Counted from the first letter of the stretch, positions 1-9,000 are shown. The stretch: DNA of 41,899 bases from Ligilactobacillus ruminis DSM 20403 = NBRC 102161 (GCF_900113455.1 NZ_FOPI01000020.1:1-41899); one strand, 5' to 3'. Made by a program: numbers and translations. The notes: generated by a model not told the origin, from the sequence alone.

Positions 1-325
1 GGATCAGGGATGGCAGTATCAGTTGCCTTACTATACTCAAAGATTGGCTAACCATCACTTTGTTCAAAGTATGTCTCGTAAGGGACATTGTCTGGATAAC
101 GCACCAGTGGAAAGCTTTTTCCACATACTGAAAACTGAGTTGCTGGATGGGCTACCATTATTTGAAGACATTACTGCATTTCAAATGATGGTTCAAGACT
201 ATATCCATTTCTTTAATTACGAACGGGTTTCTTTAAAAACAAAAGGCATGACTCCGGTAGAATACCGAAATCATGCCATGACAGCTTAATTGTTTAATTT
301 TGTCTAACTTTTTTATTGCACTTCA
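1..325 (+). mobile_element. IS3-family insertion sequence, right end (partial)
   Basis: Right-hand end of an IS3-family element: the transposase C-terminus followed by a terminal sequence at about 301-325 that starts TGTCTAACTTTTTT and ends in CA. The left end lies outside the window. The terminal sequence resembles the IS150/IS1163-type right inverted repeat from memory; the exact end (320 or 325) cannot be proved without the left end. Sequence just after it (326-344) matches half of a terminator repeat found elsewhere in the window. Confidence 0.8.
2..289 (+). CDS. IS3-family transposase OrfB, C-terminal part
   Basis: C-terminal end of a DDE (rve) integrase-type transposase that runs in from the left edge. 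The open frame starts at base 2 with D-Q-G-W-Q-Y-Q, the family's HSDQGWQYQ region around the second catalytic Asp, and continues to N-A-P-V-E-S-F-F, which carries the catalytic Glu, then the usual K-T-E and F-N-Y-E-R tail motifs. The TTG at 23 is not a real start; the true start lies upstream. In intact elements OrfB is made as an OrfAB frameshift fusion. About 95 residues are visible, and they show no stop or frameshift. Confidence 0.9.
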   Translation, partial: DQGWQYQLPYYTQRLANHHFVQSMSRKGHCLDNAPVESFFHILKTELLDGLPLFEDITAFQMMVQDYIHFFNYERVSLKTKGMTPVEYRNHAMTA

Positions 326-490
326 TGATGGTGCGGATTTTTTTGTCAAATGCAGTGCTTGTACGTAATTTGGGGCAGTGTGTCGGGAAAATTATGACAA
401 AACCAAAAATCAGAGCCGGTGACACCGAAAGCAGACCAAAAATTTGAAAAAATATTTTACAGCTGCCCCATCCAAAAGCAGAACAAAATT
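326..490 (+). repeat. decayed copy of the dispersed hairpin/terminator repeat
   Basis: Directly after the IS end, 326-344 (TGATGGTGCGGATTTTTTT) matches the second half of the terminator hairpin seen whole at 5572-5602. AAATGCAGTGCTT at 348-360 is the same word found at 16033 and 25443. Bases 415-460 align with the GTAGAACA-class hairpin and its preceding spacer (GACACCGAAAGCAGACCAAA here against GACCTCGAAAGTAGAACAAA at 16202). The arms no longer pair well, so this is a degraded copy. Confidence 0.55.
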
Positions 491-507
491 ACCTCGACTC
501 TAAAATT

Positions 508-516
508 TGTTATAAT
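508..516 (+). promoter_or_regulatory. extended -10 promoter for the GT8 gene
   Basis: TGTTATAAT at 508-516 is a perfect extended -10 (TGn plus TATAAT) placed 31 bases before the start codon, with RBS AAGGAGG at 532-538. No good -35 hexamer is present at the expected distance, as is common for extended -10 promoters. Confidence 0.6.
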
Positions 517-546
517 GGAAGAAAGAAAGTTAAGGAGGTTTTCGCC

Positions 547-1362
547 ATGAACTTGCTCTTTGCGGTTAACGACGGCTTCGTTGACCAAATGTTGACATCC
601 GTTTACTCAATTTTGGAAAATACGCAAGATCAGCTCGATTTTTACGTTCTGCAAAAAAAGAAGCTTCAAAAAACGAAGAAAATCGAAAAATTTGCTTCAA
701 AGACCGGAGCCAAGTATCATCCGGTAGTTATCGGCGATGAGGATTTTTCTGATTTTCCGGTGACGGACAGGTATCCGGAAACGATTTATTATCGATTGCT
801 TGCGCACAAGTATTTGCCGAATGACATCAAACGCATTTTGTATCTTGATGCCGACGTTTTGTGCATCAATGATTTAAGTCGGCTTTATGAACTTGATTTT
901 GAAGGCAACCTTTACGCAGCGGCAAGTCATTCGGGTTTGACCAACGTCAAAAACGTGCTCAACAACGTACGGCTCGGGGCAGAAAGCGGCGAAAGCTACT
1001 TCAACTCCGGCGTGCTTTTGATGAACCTTGAAGAAATCAGACGAGTCGTCGATCCTCAAAAAATTGTCGAATATGTTGAAAAAAACAAGCTTAATCTGTT
1101 ATTACCCGATCAGGACGTCTTGAACGGACTATACGGGCAGAAGATCAAGAAGGTTGAAGATGAGCTTTATAATTATGACGTCAGAAAGAATCCGATCTAT
1201 GAGGCAATCAGCATGGGCGAATGGGACCTTGACTGGGTCATAAAGAATACTGTCGTGCTGCATTTCTGCGGAAGGGACAAGCCGTGGGACGAAGATTACA
1301 TCGGTCGGTTTGCGGGCCTTTACAAGCATTATTTCAAAAAAGCGATGGACGTCATGTTATGA
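547..1362 (+). CDS. glycosyltransferase family 8 protein
   Basis: Predicted cytosolic retaining glycosyltransferase of family GT8 (galactosyl/glucosyltransferase type), 271 residues, the normal size of a single-domain bacterial GT8. Visible motifs: the N-terminal F-A-V-N-D-G-F strand that holds the nucleotide sugar, the metal-binding DxD in Y-L-D-A-D-V-L at about residue 101, L-P-D-Q-D-V-L-N near residue 185, and the C-terminal H-F-C-G-R-D-K-P-W that supplies the metal-binding His of the family. There is no signal peptide or membrane segment. The RBS AAGGAGG is well placed before the ATG. The next gene overlaps its stop by four bases, so the two are probably translated together. Acceptor unknown; a cell-surface polysaccharide or glycolipid is likely from family precedent. 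Confidence 0.88.
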   Translation: MNLLFAVNDGFVDQMLTSVYSILENTQDQLDFYVLQKKKLQKTKKIEKFASKTGAKYHPVVIGDEDFSDFPVTDRYPETIYYRLLAHKYLPNDIKRILYLDADVLCINDLSRLYELDFEGNLYAAASHSGLTNVKNVLNNVRLGAESGESYFNSGVLLMNLEEIRRVVDPQKIVEYVEKNKLNLLLPDQDVLNGLYGQKIKKVEDELYNYDVRKNPIYEAISMGEWDLDWVIKNTVVLHFCGRDKPWDEDYIGRFAGLYKHYFKKAMDVML

Positions 1363-2075
1363 GGTGGCAAGAATATCTGCAAGAACTTGAACGTTTGTCA
1401 AAGGGTTCTTCGCAAAGAGAAGTGCTTGAGCAGGTATCAGCCGTTGAAAAAACGCTTAAAGCATACGGCGAGCGCAAATTGCCCAGGCATCCTTTGCCAA
1501 AACTCGGCTTTAGCGAAGAATTCATCATGGATCATCTGCTTGATTGCGCCAATTTGCTGGAACTTGACAGCAGACTGAATGATTTGCGCCAAACGGTAAT
1601 CGAAAACTTTGGAATTTGGCATATTTTTTCGGAAGACTGGCTTGATGATCTTGCTCTGCATTTAAACGGAAGGAAAACGCTCCAATTAATGTCGGGAAAT
1701 GCAGTGCTTTCAGCCGGTTTGGCGAACGTGACGGCAACGGACAGCTTTGATTGGTCAAAACAAGACGTTACGCGTCCCGATCCATGGACAAAAGTTGAAA
1801 GTCTTGATGCAACGTCCGCAGTTGAAAAATATGCGGACGTTATGGACGTCATCATCATGGAATGGGCTCCCGATACGTCAGAAGACGATTGGGAAGTGCT
1901 GCAAAAGCTCAGAACAATGCGCTGGCCTGGCGAGTTTATCGTGATCGGCGAAAAAAACGGGGCAACGAATTCCGAAAAATTTTGGGATGGGTGCCGATTA
2001 GAAGAGCCGGAAGATCTGAATCAACGGCACGAACGTTTTGACTTTATTGATGACAGGGTCTATCTGATCGGATGA
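1359..2075 (+). CDS. methyltransferase-like protein of unknown function, coupled to GT8
   Basis: 238 residues from the ATG that overlaps the GT8 stop codon (ATGA), a typical translational-coupling arrangement. The first ~90 residues are charged and helical. The second half has a Rossmann-like rhythm: T-L-Q-L-M-S-G-N-A at about 120, then D-V-I-I-M-E-W-A-P at about 170, then E-F-I-V-I-G-E. This resembles a SAM-dependent methyltransferase fold, but the glycine-rich SAM loop (GxGxG) is not present, so catalysis is doubtful. It may be a partner or modifier in the same glycan pathway as the GT8. The methyltransferase link is inference from strand pattern and a general memory of such pairs in lactobacilli. 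Confidence 0.6.
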   Translation: MRWQEYLQELERLSKGSSQREVLEQVSAVEKTLKAYGERKLPRHPLPKLGFSEEFIMDHLLDCANLLELDSRLNDLRQTVIENFGIWHIFSEDWLDDLALHLNGRKTLQLMSGNAVLSAGLANVTATDSFDWSKQDVTRPDPWTKVESLDATSAVEKYADVMDVIIMEWAPDTSEDDWEVLQKLRTMRWPGEFIVIGEKNGATNSEKFWDGCRLEEPEDLNQRHERFDFIDDRVYLIG

Positions 2076-2126
2076 TTCTTGAGATTTCTTAAATAAACCG
2101 ACTTTTTTTAGATGTTTCTTTACGTC

Positions 2127-2156
2127 TTGACGTTGCGAAATTTGGTATCATATAGG
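2127..2156 (+). promoter_or_regulatory. possible promoter of the two-component operon
   Basis: TTGACG at 2127-2132 followed 18 bases later by TATAGG at 2151-2156; other AT-rich -10 choices overlap (TATCAT at 2146). It sits 40-70 bases before the response-regulator start. The -35 is good, the -10 uncertain. Confidence 0.4.
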
Positions 2157-2198
2157 TATATATTACGCAAGGTACATATCAAAAAGGAGTCAAATACC

Positions 2199-2888
2199 AT
2201 GAAAATTCTGATTGTTGATGATGATAAAGATATTGTTGAATTGCTCAGTATTTATGTCAAAAACGAAGGCTACGAAGTGGAACGTGCCTATAACGGAAAA
2301 GAGGCCATTACGAAACTCAATACGAATCCTGACATCGGTTTGATGATTCTTGACATCATGATGCCTCAGATGGATGGCCTTGCAGTCGTCAGAGAAGTCA
2401 GAAAGGATAGTCAGATTCCGGTATTGATGCTTTCGGCCAAAACCGACGATTTGGATAAGATTCAAGGCCTGATTCAAGGTGCGGACGACTATGTGACCAA
2501 GCCGTTCAATCCGCTTGAAGTTATGGCACGCGTCAAGTCTCTGCTTCGTCGCAGCCAGCATGACGTTAAAAATGACGAACCGGATCAGATCGAAATCGGT
2601 CCGCTGATCATCAAAAAGGATTCGCATGAAGTCGAAACCGTCACCGGCAAGTCGATTCAATTGACGGCTTTGGAATTTGGCATACTGTATTTGCTTGCAA
2701 GCCATCCGAACAGAGTATTTTCTGCTGATGAAATCTTTGAGCGCGTCTGGCAGCAAGAATCGGTTGTTTCAGCCAAGACGGTTATGGTTCACGTAAGTCA
2801 TCTAAGAGACAAGATTGAAGAATCAACCGGCGGCGAAAAGGTCATTCAGACCGTTTGGGGCGTTGGATACAAGATTGAATCACATTAA
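2199..2888 (+). CDS. OmpR/PhoB-family response regulator (VanR-like)
   Basis: DNA-binding response regulator of 229 residues. The start is the ATG at 2199, preceded by AAAGGAG at 2184-2190; the frame is open further upstream but lacks a start with an RBS. N-terminal receiver domain: acidic pocket D7-D8-D9, phospho-acceptor D52 in M-I-L-D-I-M-M-P, and the K-P-F motif of the receiver end. C-terminal winged-helix trans_reg_C domain with V-W-Q-Q and H-V-S-H-L-R-D-K-I, ending V-W-G-V-G-Y-K-I. It is followed by its kinase after 14 bases and then by a D,D-carboxypeptidase. Family knowledge of VanRS/DdcRS pairs suggests cell-wall or glycopeptide stress control; the true signal is not shown by sequence. 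Confidence 0.92.
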   Translation: MKILIVDDDKDIVELLSIYVKNEGYEVERAYNGKEAITKLNTNPDIGLMILDIMMPQMDGLAVVREVRKDSQIPVLMLSAKTDDLDKIQGLIQGADDYVTKPFNPLEVMARVKSLLRRSQHDVKNDEPDQIEIGPLIIKKDSHEVETVTGKSIQLTALEFGILYLLASHPNRVFSADEIFERVWQQESVVSAKTVMVHVSHLRDKIEESTGGEKVIQTVWGVGYKIESH

Positions 2889-2902
2889 CGGGGTGATGCT
2901 TA

Positions 2903-4081
2903 GTGCAATTTAAACTCACGACGCGTGAAAAAAGCGAGCTGTTTGGTGAAGGCGTTGCAACGGTTATCCTGCTGTTGCTGCTCAATATGTCGATTTTTGT
3001 GATTGCTAACCAGGAAATCGCCCGCAACCCAGGGCTTGCAGCCGGAATTTTTCAGATTAAACTGTCGCTTTCTCTCGGGCCGCATGCCATCAGACTGTGG
3101 TCTTGGGGATGGGTTTTCACTGTCTTGATGCTTTTAGTGGATGCTTTTATCGTCTACTGGCGCCTGATGCGTCGCTATCGTCAAATGCAGCTGCGTCACG
3201 TTATTTCGGAATTGCACTATATTGCTTCCGGACATTTTTCGCATCGAATCAAATTTACCCTTGACGGTCAAATGCAGCGCGTCGTTGAAAGCGTCAATGC
3301 GTTGGTTGACAGTACGATCAACGCGATGGAAGACGAGCGGAGAATTGAACGCTCAAAAGACGAATTGATCACAAACGTCAGTCATGACATCAGAACGCCG
3401 TTGACTTCGATTATCGGATATCTCGGCTTGATTGAAGACAATCAGTACGGCAGCGAAGAAGAATTGAAAAAGTACACCCACACGGCTTTTTTGAAATCAA
3501 AGCAGATGAAATCGTTGGTTGACGATTTGTTTGAATATACCAAAGTCAGACAGCCAAGTTTGCCGTTAAGCATCGTGAAAATCGACTTGGGCGCGATGCT
3601 TGAACAGATCGGAGCAAGCTATGAGCTTGAAGGAAGCAAAAAAGGGATGAAAGTCGAAGTCAGCGTTCCGGATGAGCCGGTATTTATGGAAGCAGACGGA
3701 GAAAAGCTGGCCAGGGTTTTCAACAACCTGATTTCGAATGCTTTCAAATACGGACGCGACGGCAAGCACGTCTATCTTTCGGTAAAGCAGCTTTCTTCTA
3801 AAGAAGTCGTCGTCAAAATCGAAAATGACGGAGAACCCATTCCTGAAGATGCTGTTCCGCAGCTGTTTGACAGATTTTATCGTGCCGAAAGCTCACGATC
3901 TCGCGAGACGGGCGGATCAGGACTCGGACTTGCAATCGTGCAAAGCATCGTTGAACGCCATAATGGCTATATTTACGTTGAATCAAATGCGGCACTGACC
4001 AGTTTTGTGATGCACTTTCCAACGGAACACAAGAATGTTGTGCGTAAGCCGGCAAAGGCTGAAAAAAGGACGAATGAATAA
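2903..4081 (+). CDS. sensor histidine kinase (VanS-like)
   Basis: Membrane sensor kinase of 392 residues starting at GTG 2903, with GGGGTGATG upstream at 2890-2898. Two N-terminal membrane helices (about 17-37 and 68-86) flank a short outside loop of only ~30 residues, followed by a HAMP-like linker. H-box S-H-D-I-R-T-P-L-T with phospho-acceptor H161; N-box N-L-I-S-N-A-F-K-Y; F-box R-F-Y-R-A; G-box S-G-L-G-L-A-I-V. The small sensor loop is typical of the intramembrane/VanS-type kinases that read the state of the wall or membrane. It forms an operon with the upstream response regulator, and its stop codon sits within a terminator hairpin, so the operon ends here. Confidence 0.92.
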   Translation: MQFKLTTREKSELFGEGVATVILLLLLNMSIFVIANQEIARNPGLAAGIFQIKLSLSLGPHAIRLWSWGWVFTVLMLLVDAFIVYWRLMRRYRQMQLRHVISELHYIASGHFSHRIKFTLDGQMQRVVESVNALVDSTINAMEDERRIERSKDELITNVSHDIRTPLTSIIGYLGLIEDNQYGSEEELKKYTHTAFLKSKQMKSLVDDLFEYTKVRQPSLPLSIVKIDLGAMLEQIGASYELEGSKKGMKVEVSVPDEPVFMEADGEKLARVFNNLISNAFKYGRDGKHVYLSVKQLSSKEVVVKIENDGEPIPEDAVPQLFDRFYRAESSRSRETGGSGLGLAIVQSIVERHNGYIYVESNAALTSFVMHFPTEHKNVVRKPAKAEKRTNE

Positions 4082-4098
4082 CGAATTCGTCCTTTTTT
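4062..4098 (+). terminator. Rho-independent terminator overlapping the kinase stop codon
   Basis: A 14-base stem (AAAAAAGGACGAAT at 4062-4075, ATTCGTCCTTTTTT at 4085-4098) with a 9-base loop that contains the stop codon. It separates the two-component operon from dacA. Confidence 0.85.
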
Positions 4099-4111
4099 GT
4101 TGGAAAAACTA

Positions 4112-4140
4112 TTGAATCCTTGGTTTTTTTTGGGTATTCT
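4112..4140 (+). promoter_or_regulatory. dacA promoter
   Basis: TTGAAT at 4112-4117, a 17-base spacer containing a T run, and TATTCT at 4135-4140, 35 bases before the dacA start. The spacing is ideal. This gives dacA its own transcript right after the terminator. Confidence 0.7.
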
Positions 4141-4174
4141 TAAATAGGAATTTATTAGAGGGGACTGCTTAGTA

Positions 4175-5521
4175 ATGAAACTATTCAAATCATTGAAAAA
4201 AACAATGATCGCACTCATCGCAGGCGTAACCGTATCTACGGCTGCCGCAGCAGGCATCGGTGGCCTGTCTGTTCAAAAAGTATCTGCCGACTCTTTACCG
4301 CAACAAACAGATTCGAATTTGAATCTTGACGTCAAGGCCGCAATTGCCGTTGATGCCAAGACGGGGCAGATTCTCTACGCAAAGAATGCGGAACAAGCAC
4401 TGCCGGTCGCATCAATGTCCAAGCTGATGACGGTCTATCTGGTTCTTCAAGCCATCAAAAACGGCAAGCTGAGCTGGAATCAAGAGATCTTGCCTGATGA
4501 GGCTTCGCAAAAAGTCAGTCAGGACACGCATCTTTCAAACGTTCCTTTGAAGGCTGACCATAAGTACACGGTAAAAGCACTGTATCAAGCAACATTGATC
4601 TACTCTGCCAACGGGGCCGCAATGGCTTTGGCAAATGCAGTGGGCGGAACGCATAAGAACTTTATCGACATGATGCGCAAGGAAGCCAAGAAGATGGGAA
4701 TCAATGATGCTGAAATCTATACGGCTAACGGCTTGACGAACGATGAAGTCTTTGATGCCAAATATCCTGGTGCTTCAGACAATGCCGAAAACAAGTTTTC
4801 CGCAAAAGACATGGCAATCATCGGTCAGCGCTTGATTGAAGATTATCCTGAAGTTCTTGAGACGACCAGGATTGCACGGATGAAATTCAAAAACGGCACT
4901 GATGAGACAACGATGGAAAACTGGAACTGGATGCTTCCGGGACTGGCAAAGGCCTACTCTGAGCTTCCCGTTGATGGTCTTAAAACCGGCACGTCAGATT
5001 CAGCTGGTGCCTGCTTTACCGGAACGGTCAACAAGGACGGTCATCGTCTGATTACCGTTGTCTTGGGTGCCAAGCATGACAGTCAGGAAGACCTTTCCCG
5101 TTTCGTCGAAACGCAAAAGTTAATGTCGTATTGCTACAACAGCTATTCATATGAAACGATCAAAGCTGGCAAATCATTCAAAAATGCCGCTTCATTGCCT
5201 GTTTATCATGGCAAGGATCTGAAAGTTGCCGTTTCATCCAAAAATGACACCGATGTTTGGCTTAAGAGCAGCGTTTCATCAGCCAATCTCGTTGCCAAGC
5301 TCTCAGGCGACAAGAAGCTCTACAAGGATGGCGGCCTTGTTGCTCCTTTGAAGAAGGGCCAGACGGTCGGCGAACTTTCCGTCAAAGTCAAAGGTCAAGA
5401 TCTTTACTATCTTGATGGCGCAACTTCAATCAAAATCAAGGCCAAGACCGATAAAGCAGTTGACAAGGCCAATATCTTCGTGATTGCATGGCGTGCAATC
5501 AAGGGTGTGTTTAACAGGTAA
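4175..5521 (+). CDS. dacA: D-alanyl-D-alanine carboxypeptidase (PBP5 type)
   Basis: Low-molecular-weight penicillin-binding protein of 448 residues that trims the terminal D-Ala from peptidoglycan stem peptides outside the membrane. It has a signal peptide (K-rich start, hydrophobic core, A-D-S around 38-40 as likely cleavage site). The three active-site motifs of the family are present: S80-M-S-K83, S-A-N in Y-S-A-N-G, and K-T-G in L-K-T-G-T-S. A C-terminal PBP5_C-like beta domain follows, and the protein ends in a short amphipathic, basic helix (I-A-W-R-A-I-K-G-V-F) that would anchor it to the membrane. RBS AGAGGGG lies 15 bases ahead of the ATG. Being next to a VanRS-like pair suggests regulation by that pair, an inference. 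A terminator-bearing repeat starts directly after the stop. Confidence 0.93.
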   Translation: MKLFKSLKKTMIALIAGVTVSTAAAAGIGGLSVQKVSADSLPQQTDSNLNLDVKAAIAVDAKTGQILYAKNAEQALPVASMSKLMTVYLVLQAIKNGKLSWNQEILPDEASQKVSQDTHLSNVPLKADHKYTVKALYQATLIYSANGAAMALANAVGGTHKNFIDMMRKEAKKMGINDAEIYTANGLTNDEVFDAKYPGASDNAENKFSAKDMAIIGQRLIEDYPEVLETTRIARMKFKNGTDETTMENWNWMLPGLAKAYSELPVDGLKTGTSDSAGACFTGTVNKDGHRLITVVLGAKHDSQEDLSRFVETQKLMSYCYNSYSYETIKAGKSFKNAASLPVYHGKDLKVAVSSKNDTDVWLKSSVSSANLVAKLSGDKKLYKDGGLVAPLKKGQTVGELSVKVKGQDLYYLDGATSIKIKAKTDKAVDKANIFVIAWRAIKGVFNR

Positions 5522-5760
5522 GGTGTGGAGCCGAGCGGACATGAGCCCGTACGCAACTGAATAATGATTTTAAATCCGTGCCAGTGATGGAGCGGATTTT
5601 TTCTTATTCTGGGCGGCACGCCAAGACTTCACTCAAATTTACGGACAAAGCTGGATTTTTGGTCATTTTGTCCGTAATCGCCATTTTTCGAGCAGTCCAA
5701 TTACGGACAAAGCGTCCATTTTCATCGATGTGTCCGTAAACAACAGTGATTCTGCCAAAT
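5522..5760 (+). repeat. dispersed hairpin repeat, copy 1 (tail + terminator + two TTACGGACA hairpins)
   Basis: Starts with the base after the dacA stop. Order: tail module 5522-5571, terminator 5572-5602, a conserved link with GGGCGGCACG, then two 39-nt interrupted palindromes with arms TTACGGACA/TGTCCGTAA at 5639-5677 and 5701-5739, and a last link resembling CACTGCATTTGGCAAA read in reverse. The whole block is the reverse complement of 16365-16544 and of 32655-32887 apart from unit number. All three copies point the same way relative to the gene they follow. Confidence 0.88.
5572..5602 (+). terminator. dacA: terminator of dacA inside the repeat
   Basis: AAATCCG at 5572-5578 pairs with CGGATTT at 5593-5599 and is followed by a T run. 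The same hairpin occurs at 16457-16490 and 32800-32834 after genes on the other strand. Confidence 0.75.
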
Positions 5761-6092
5761 CAAGCGGCATAAAACATCAATTGCGGCAATCTGCACTGTA
5801 TTTTCTTGCCGGCACGGTTAAATCCAGATCCGCCCGAAGTCTGTGACCGCACGGCAGCGGACATCTTATAGAAGAACAATGGGTGAAACAATTTTAATCA
5901 TGGTTAAGTACGAAAAACACTTAACCGATGCAATAAGTGGGATGGTATAAAAAACAAAAGAAAGCGTTATCAGAAACATATTGCAACGTTTGTCGCATAC
6001 AATTATGTTGTTTTTCGTGGACATTGCGTGTATATTATGAAAGTGGATAATGATTATACTTGATCATAATTAATTAAGGGAGGCAGATAATT
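5761..6092 (+). promoter_or_regulatory. upstream region of the YhgE/Pip gene: inverted repeat, cre-like site, promoter
   Basis: No gene is seen in 5761-6092. It contains a perfect 8-base inverted repeat GGTTAAGT/ACTTAACC at 5902-5909 and 5919-5926 (operator or RNA hairpin), a cre-like box AGAAAGCGTTATCA at 5959-5972 (13 of 14 positions of TGWAANCGNTNWCA), and a likely promoter TTGCGT 6024-6029, 16-base spacer, GATAAT 6046-6051. A weaker second option is TTGCAA 5981-5986 with TATGTT 6004-6009. CcpA control is therefore plausible but unproven. Confidence 0.5.
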
Positions 6093-9000
6093 TTGAAGAT
6101 GATTAAAGCAGAATTCGAGAACATCGCAAAGCACAAGATTTTGACTGCGACAATCTGTGCAATGATGATTATTCCGTTCTTGTATTCCGTATTCTTCTTA
6201 AAGTCGGTTTGGGATCCTTACGGCAATACCGGGCATCTTCCGGTTGCCGTTGTCAATAAGGATCAATCGGTCAAATTCCAAAGCAAGAATTTTGCAGTAG
6301 GTGATCAGTTGGTTGATCAGCTCAAGGAAAACGATGATCTTGGCTGGCATTTCGTTTCTGCAAAGAAAGCACAGTACGGATTGAGTCATAAGAAGTATTA
6401 CATGGTAATTACGATTCCCGAAAACTTCTCGAAAAATGCAACGACCGTACTGAACAAGAAACCAAAGAAGATGGAACTTACTTATAAAACCAATGATTCC
6501 TTGAACTACATTGGTGAAGTTATTTCCAAACAAGGTGCGACTCAAGTCAATGCAAGAGTTAAGGAAAGCGTGTCTGAAGCATATGCCGATACGATGTTCA
6601 AGGTTATCAAGAAGGTCGGCGGCGGGTTCAAGACGGCCGCAAATGGTGCCAAGAAGCTTTCGGACGGTTCGAAGACATTGTCTGACGGACTCAATACTTA
6701 TACTGCAGGAGTTGATACGGTCAACAAAGGCGTCATGACGCTCAATGCCGGTGTAGTTCCTTTGGGAAGCGGCGTTTTGCAATTGACGACAGGATCAAGC
6801 ACGTTGAAAAAAGGAATCGACACTTATACTGCAGGCGTTGATACGGTCAATGGCGGCGTGCAGACGCTCAAGGGTTCAGTTCCTGCTTTGACGAGCGGCG
6901 TGGGTCAGCTTTATACGGGTTCGAACGCGTTGAAAAACGGGATCAATGCTTATACTGCAGGAGTTGATACGGTCAATGGCGGCGTGCAGACGCTCAAGGG
7001 TTCAGTTCCTGTTTTGAAGAGCGGCGTGAGTCAGCTTTATACCGGCTCAGGCACGTTGAAGGACGGAGTTGCGATCTATACCAAAGGAACCGATCAAGTT
7101 GCTGACGGAATAGCACAATTTAACAGCAACGTTCCGAAACTTACGGTTGGTGCAACGAAATTGGTTTCAGGAACCGGCAATCTGAAAAAAGGCGTTTCCG
7201 GTTATACGAAAGGTGCAAGTCAAATCAATGCCGGTTTGACGCAGCTCGATTCAAATTCCGCATTGCTCAACAAGAGCGTTGCCGGATTGAGCGAATTACC
7301 TCAAGGCGTCGCTGCGACATACGTTTTGAACAGCACGATCAATGCCGGTCTCAAGCAGATTGATACGAACGAATTGGACAGCATGGTTTCTTCAATGGCT
7401 GATGTTCAGTCGAAGAAGGAACAGATTGCAAAATTATCAGGAACTTTAGCAACGATCAAGGCAAACATCGGGACGCTTAATACCGAATTGGCAACCGCCA
7501 AGACCGGAATTGCAACGGTTAATAACGCCAAGACTGAATTCAACAAGGCAATGACGCAGTATTTGACCGAAATTGCCACGAATTCCCTTAAGTCAAATGC
7601 CAGCGCAACGACTGCACAGGCTGACATTGATAAAGTTTTGAACAGCGGCACTCTCAGCGAAGATCAAAAGAACGCTCTCAATGATGCCAAAACACAGATT
7701 TCAGCCATTCAAACGAACAACAACAATACGTTGCAAGCAGTCAACAATTTGAAGGCTGCAGCCCAAACGTTCAATACTACGACCGAAAAAGTTCTCAGCG
7801 GATTGAATAATCTGATGAGCAGCGTTGACAAGCTCAAGGGCGGCCTTGCTAGCGTTGACGGCACAATCGACACGGCAAACAAACTGTTGGCTGAAAGTGA
7901 CGATTTGACAAATGCAGAGTCGCAGGCCAAAGTGAAGAAATTGTCTGCGGCAGTCAAGAGCCTGCAAGGCTTATCTGCTAATGCGGTTCAGATTTCGACG
8001 GCGGTCAACAGCGGCGTCAATACTGAAGAAGCCCTCAAAGATCTTGATCTGAACGCAATTTTTGCAGCCAGTGCGGATGAAGCCAAGGTTCAGCAGCTTG
8101 TTGCTTCTCAATCAGCCAAGATGGCTAAGCATTCACAGATTCCTGCACTGATTGAAGGCGTTGGAAATTACACGGCCGGCGTTTCTCAAGTTCTTGCCGG
8201 AAGCAACAAGCTTGTTGCCAAAAACAACGAGCTTAATGACGGCGCAACAAAACTTGCAAACGGAGTTGACGGATTGGGTAAAAAGATTCCTGAACTTACG
8301 CAAGTAATCACGGCATTTTATAATGGTACTCAACAGCTTAAGAACAATTCAGTTTTGCTCAATTCAGGCGCAAGCCAAATCAATGCCGGTCTTGGCCAGC
8401 TCAACGACAAAGTTCCGGCCCTTGCAAGCGGCGTAGATCAGCTTGCAGCTGGCACGTCGCAGCTTGCGGCCAACTCAGGCGCATTGCGTTCAGGCGCAGG
8501 TCAGCTTGCATCCGGTCTCGGCCAGCTCAACGGCAAAGTTCCGGCCCTTGCAAGCGGCGTAAATCAGCTTGCAGCTGGCACGTCGCAGCTTGCGGCCAAC
8601 TCAGGCGCATTGCGTTCAGGCGCAGGTCAGCTTGCAGCGGGACTTGGTCAGCTCAACAGCCAAGTACCGACATTGACTGACGGCGTTTCACAGCTTGCGG
8701 CCGGCACATCGAAGCTTGCGGCCAACTCAGGCAAGCTTGACAAGGGCGCAACCGATGTTCATAAGGGCAACAAGAAACTTGCTTCTGCTCTTAAGGGCGG
8801 TGCAGATACCGTAACGAAGCTCAACCTCGGTTCAGCTAACGCAAGCATGTTTGCAAGCCCGACGAAGCTTAAAGAAAAGCATTACAGCTACGTTCCTAAC
8901 TACGGCTATGCTCTGGCACCTTACATGCTGTCAGTTGCTCTGTTCGTCGGATGCCTCGTCTTCAATCTCGTTTATCCGATTCGTCGGATTTCAACGGAAG

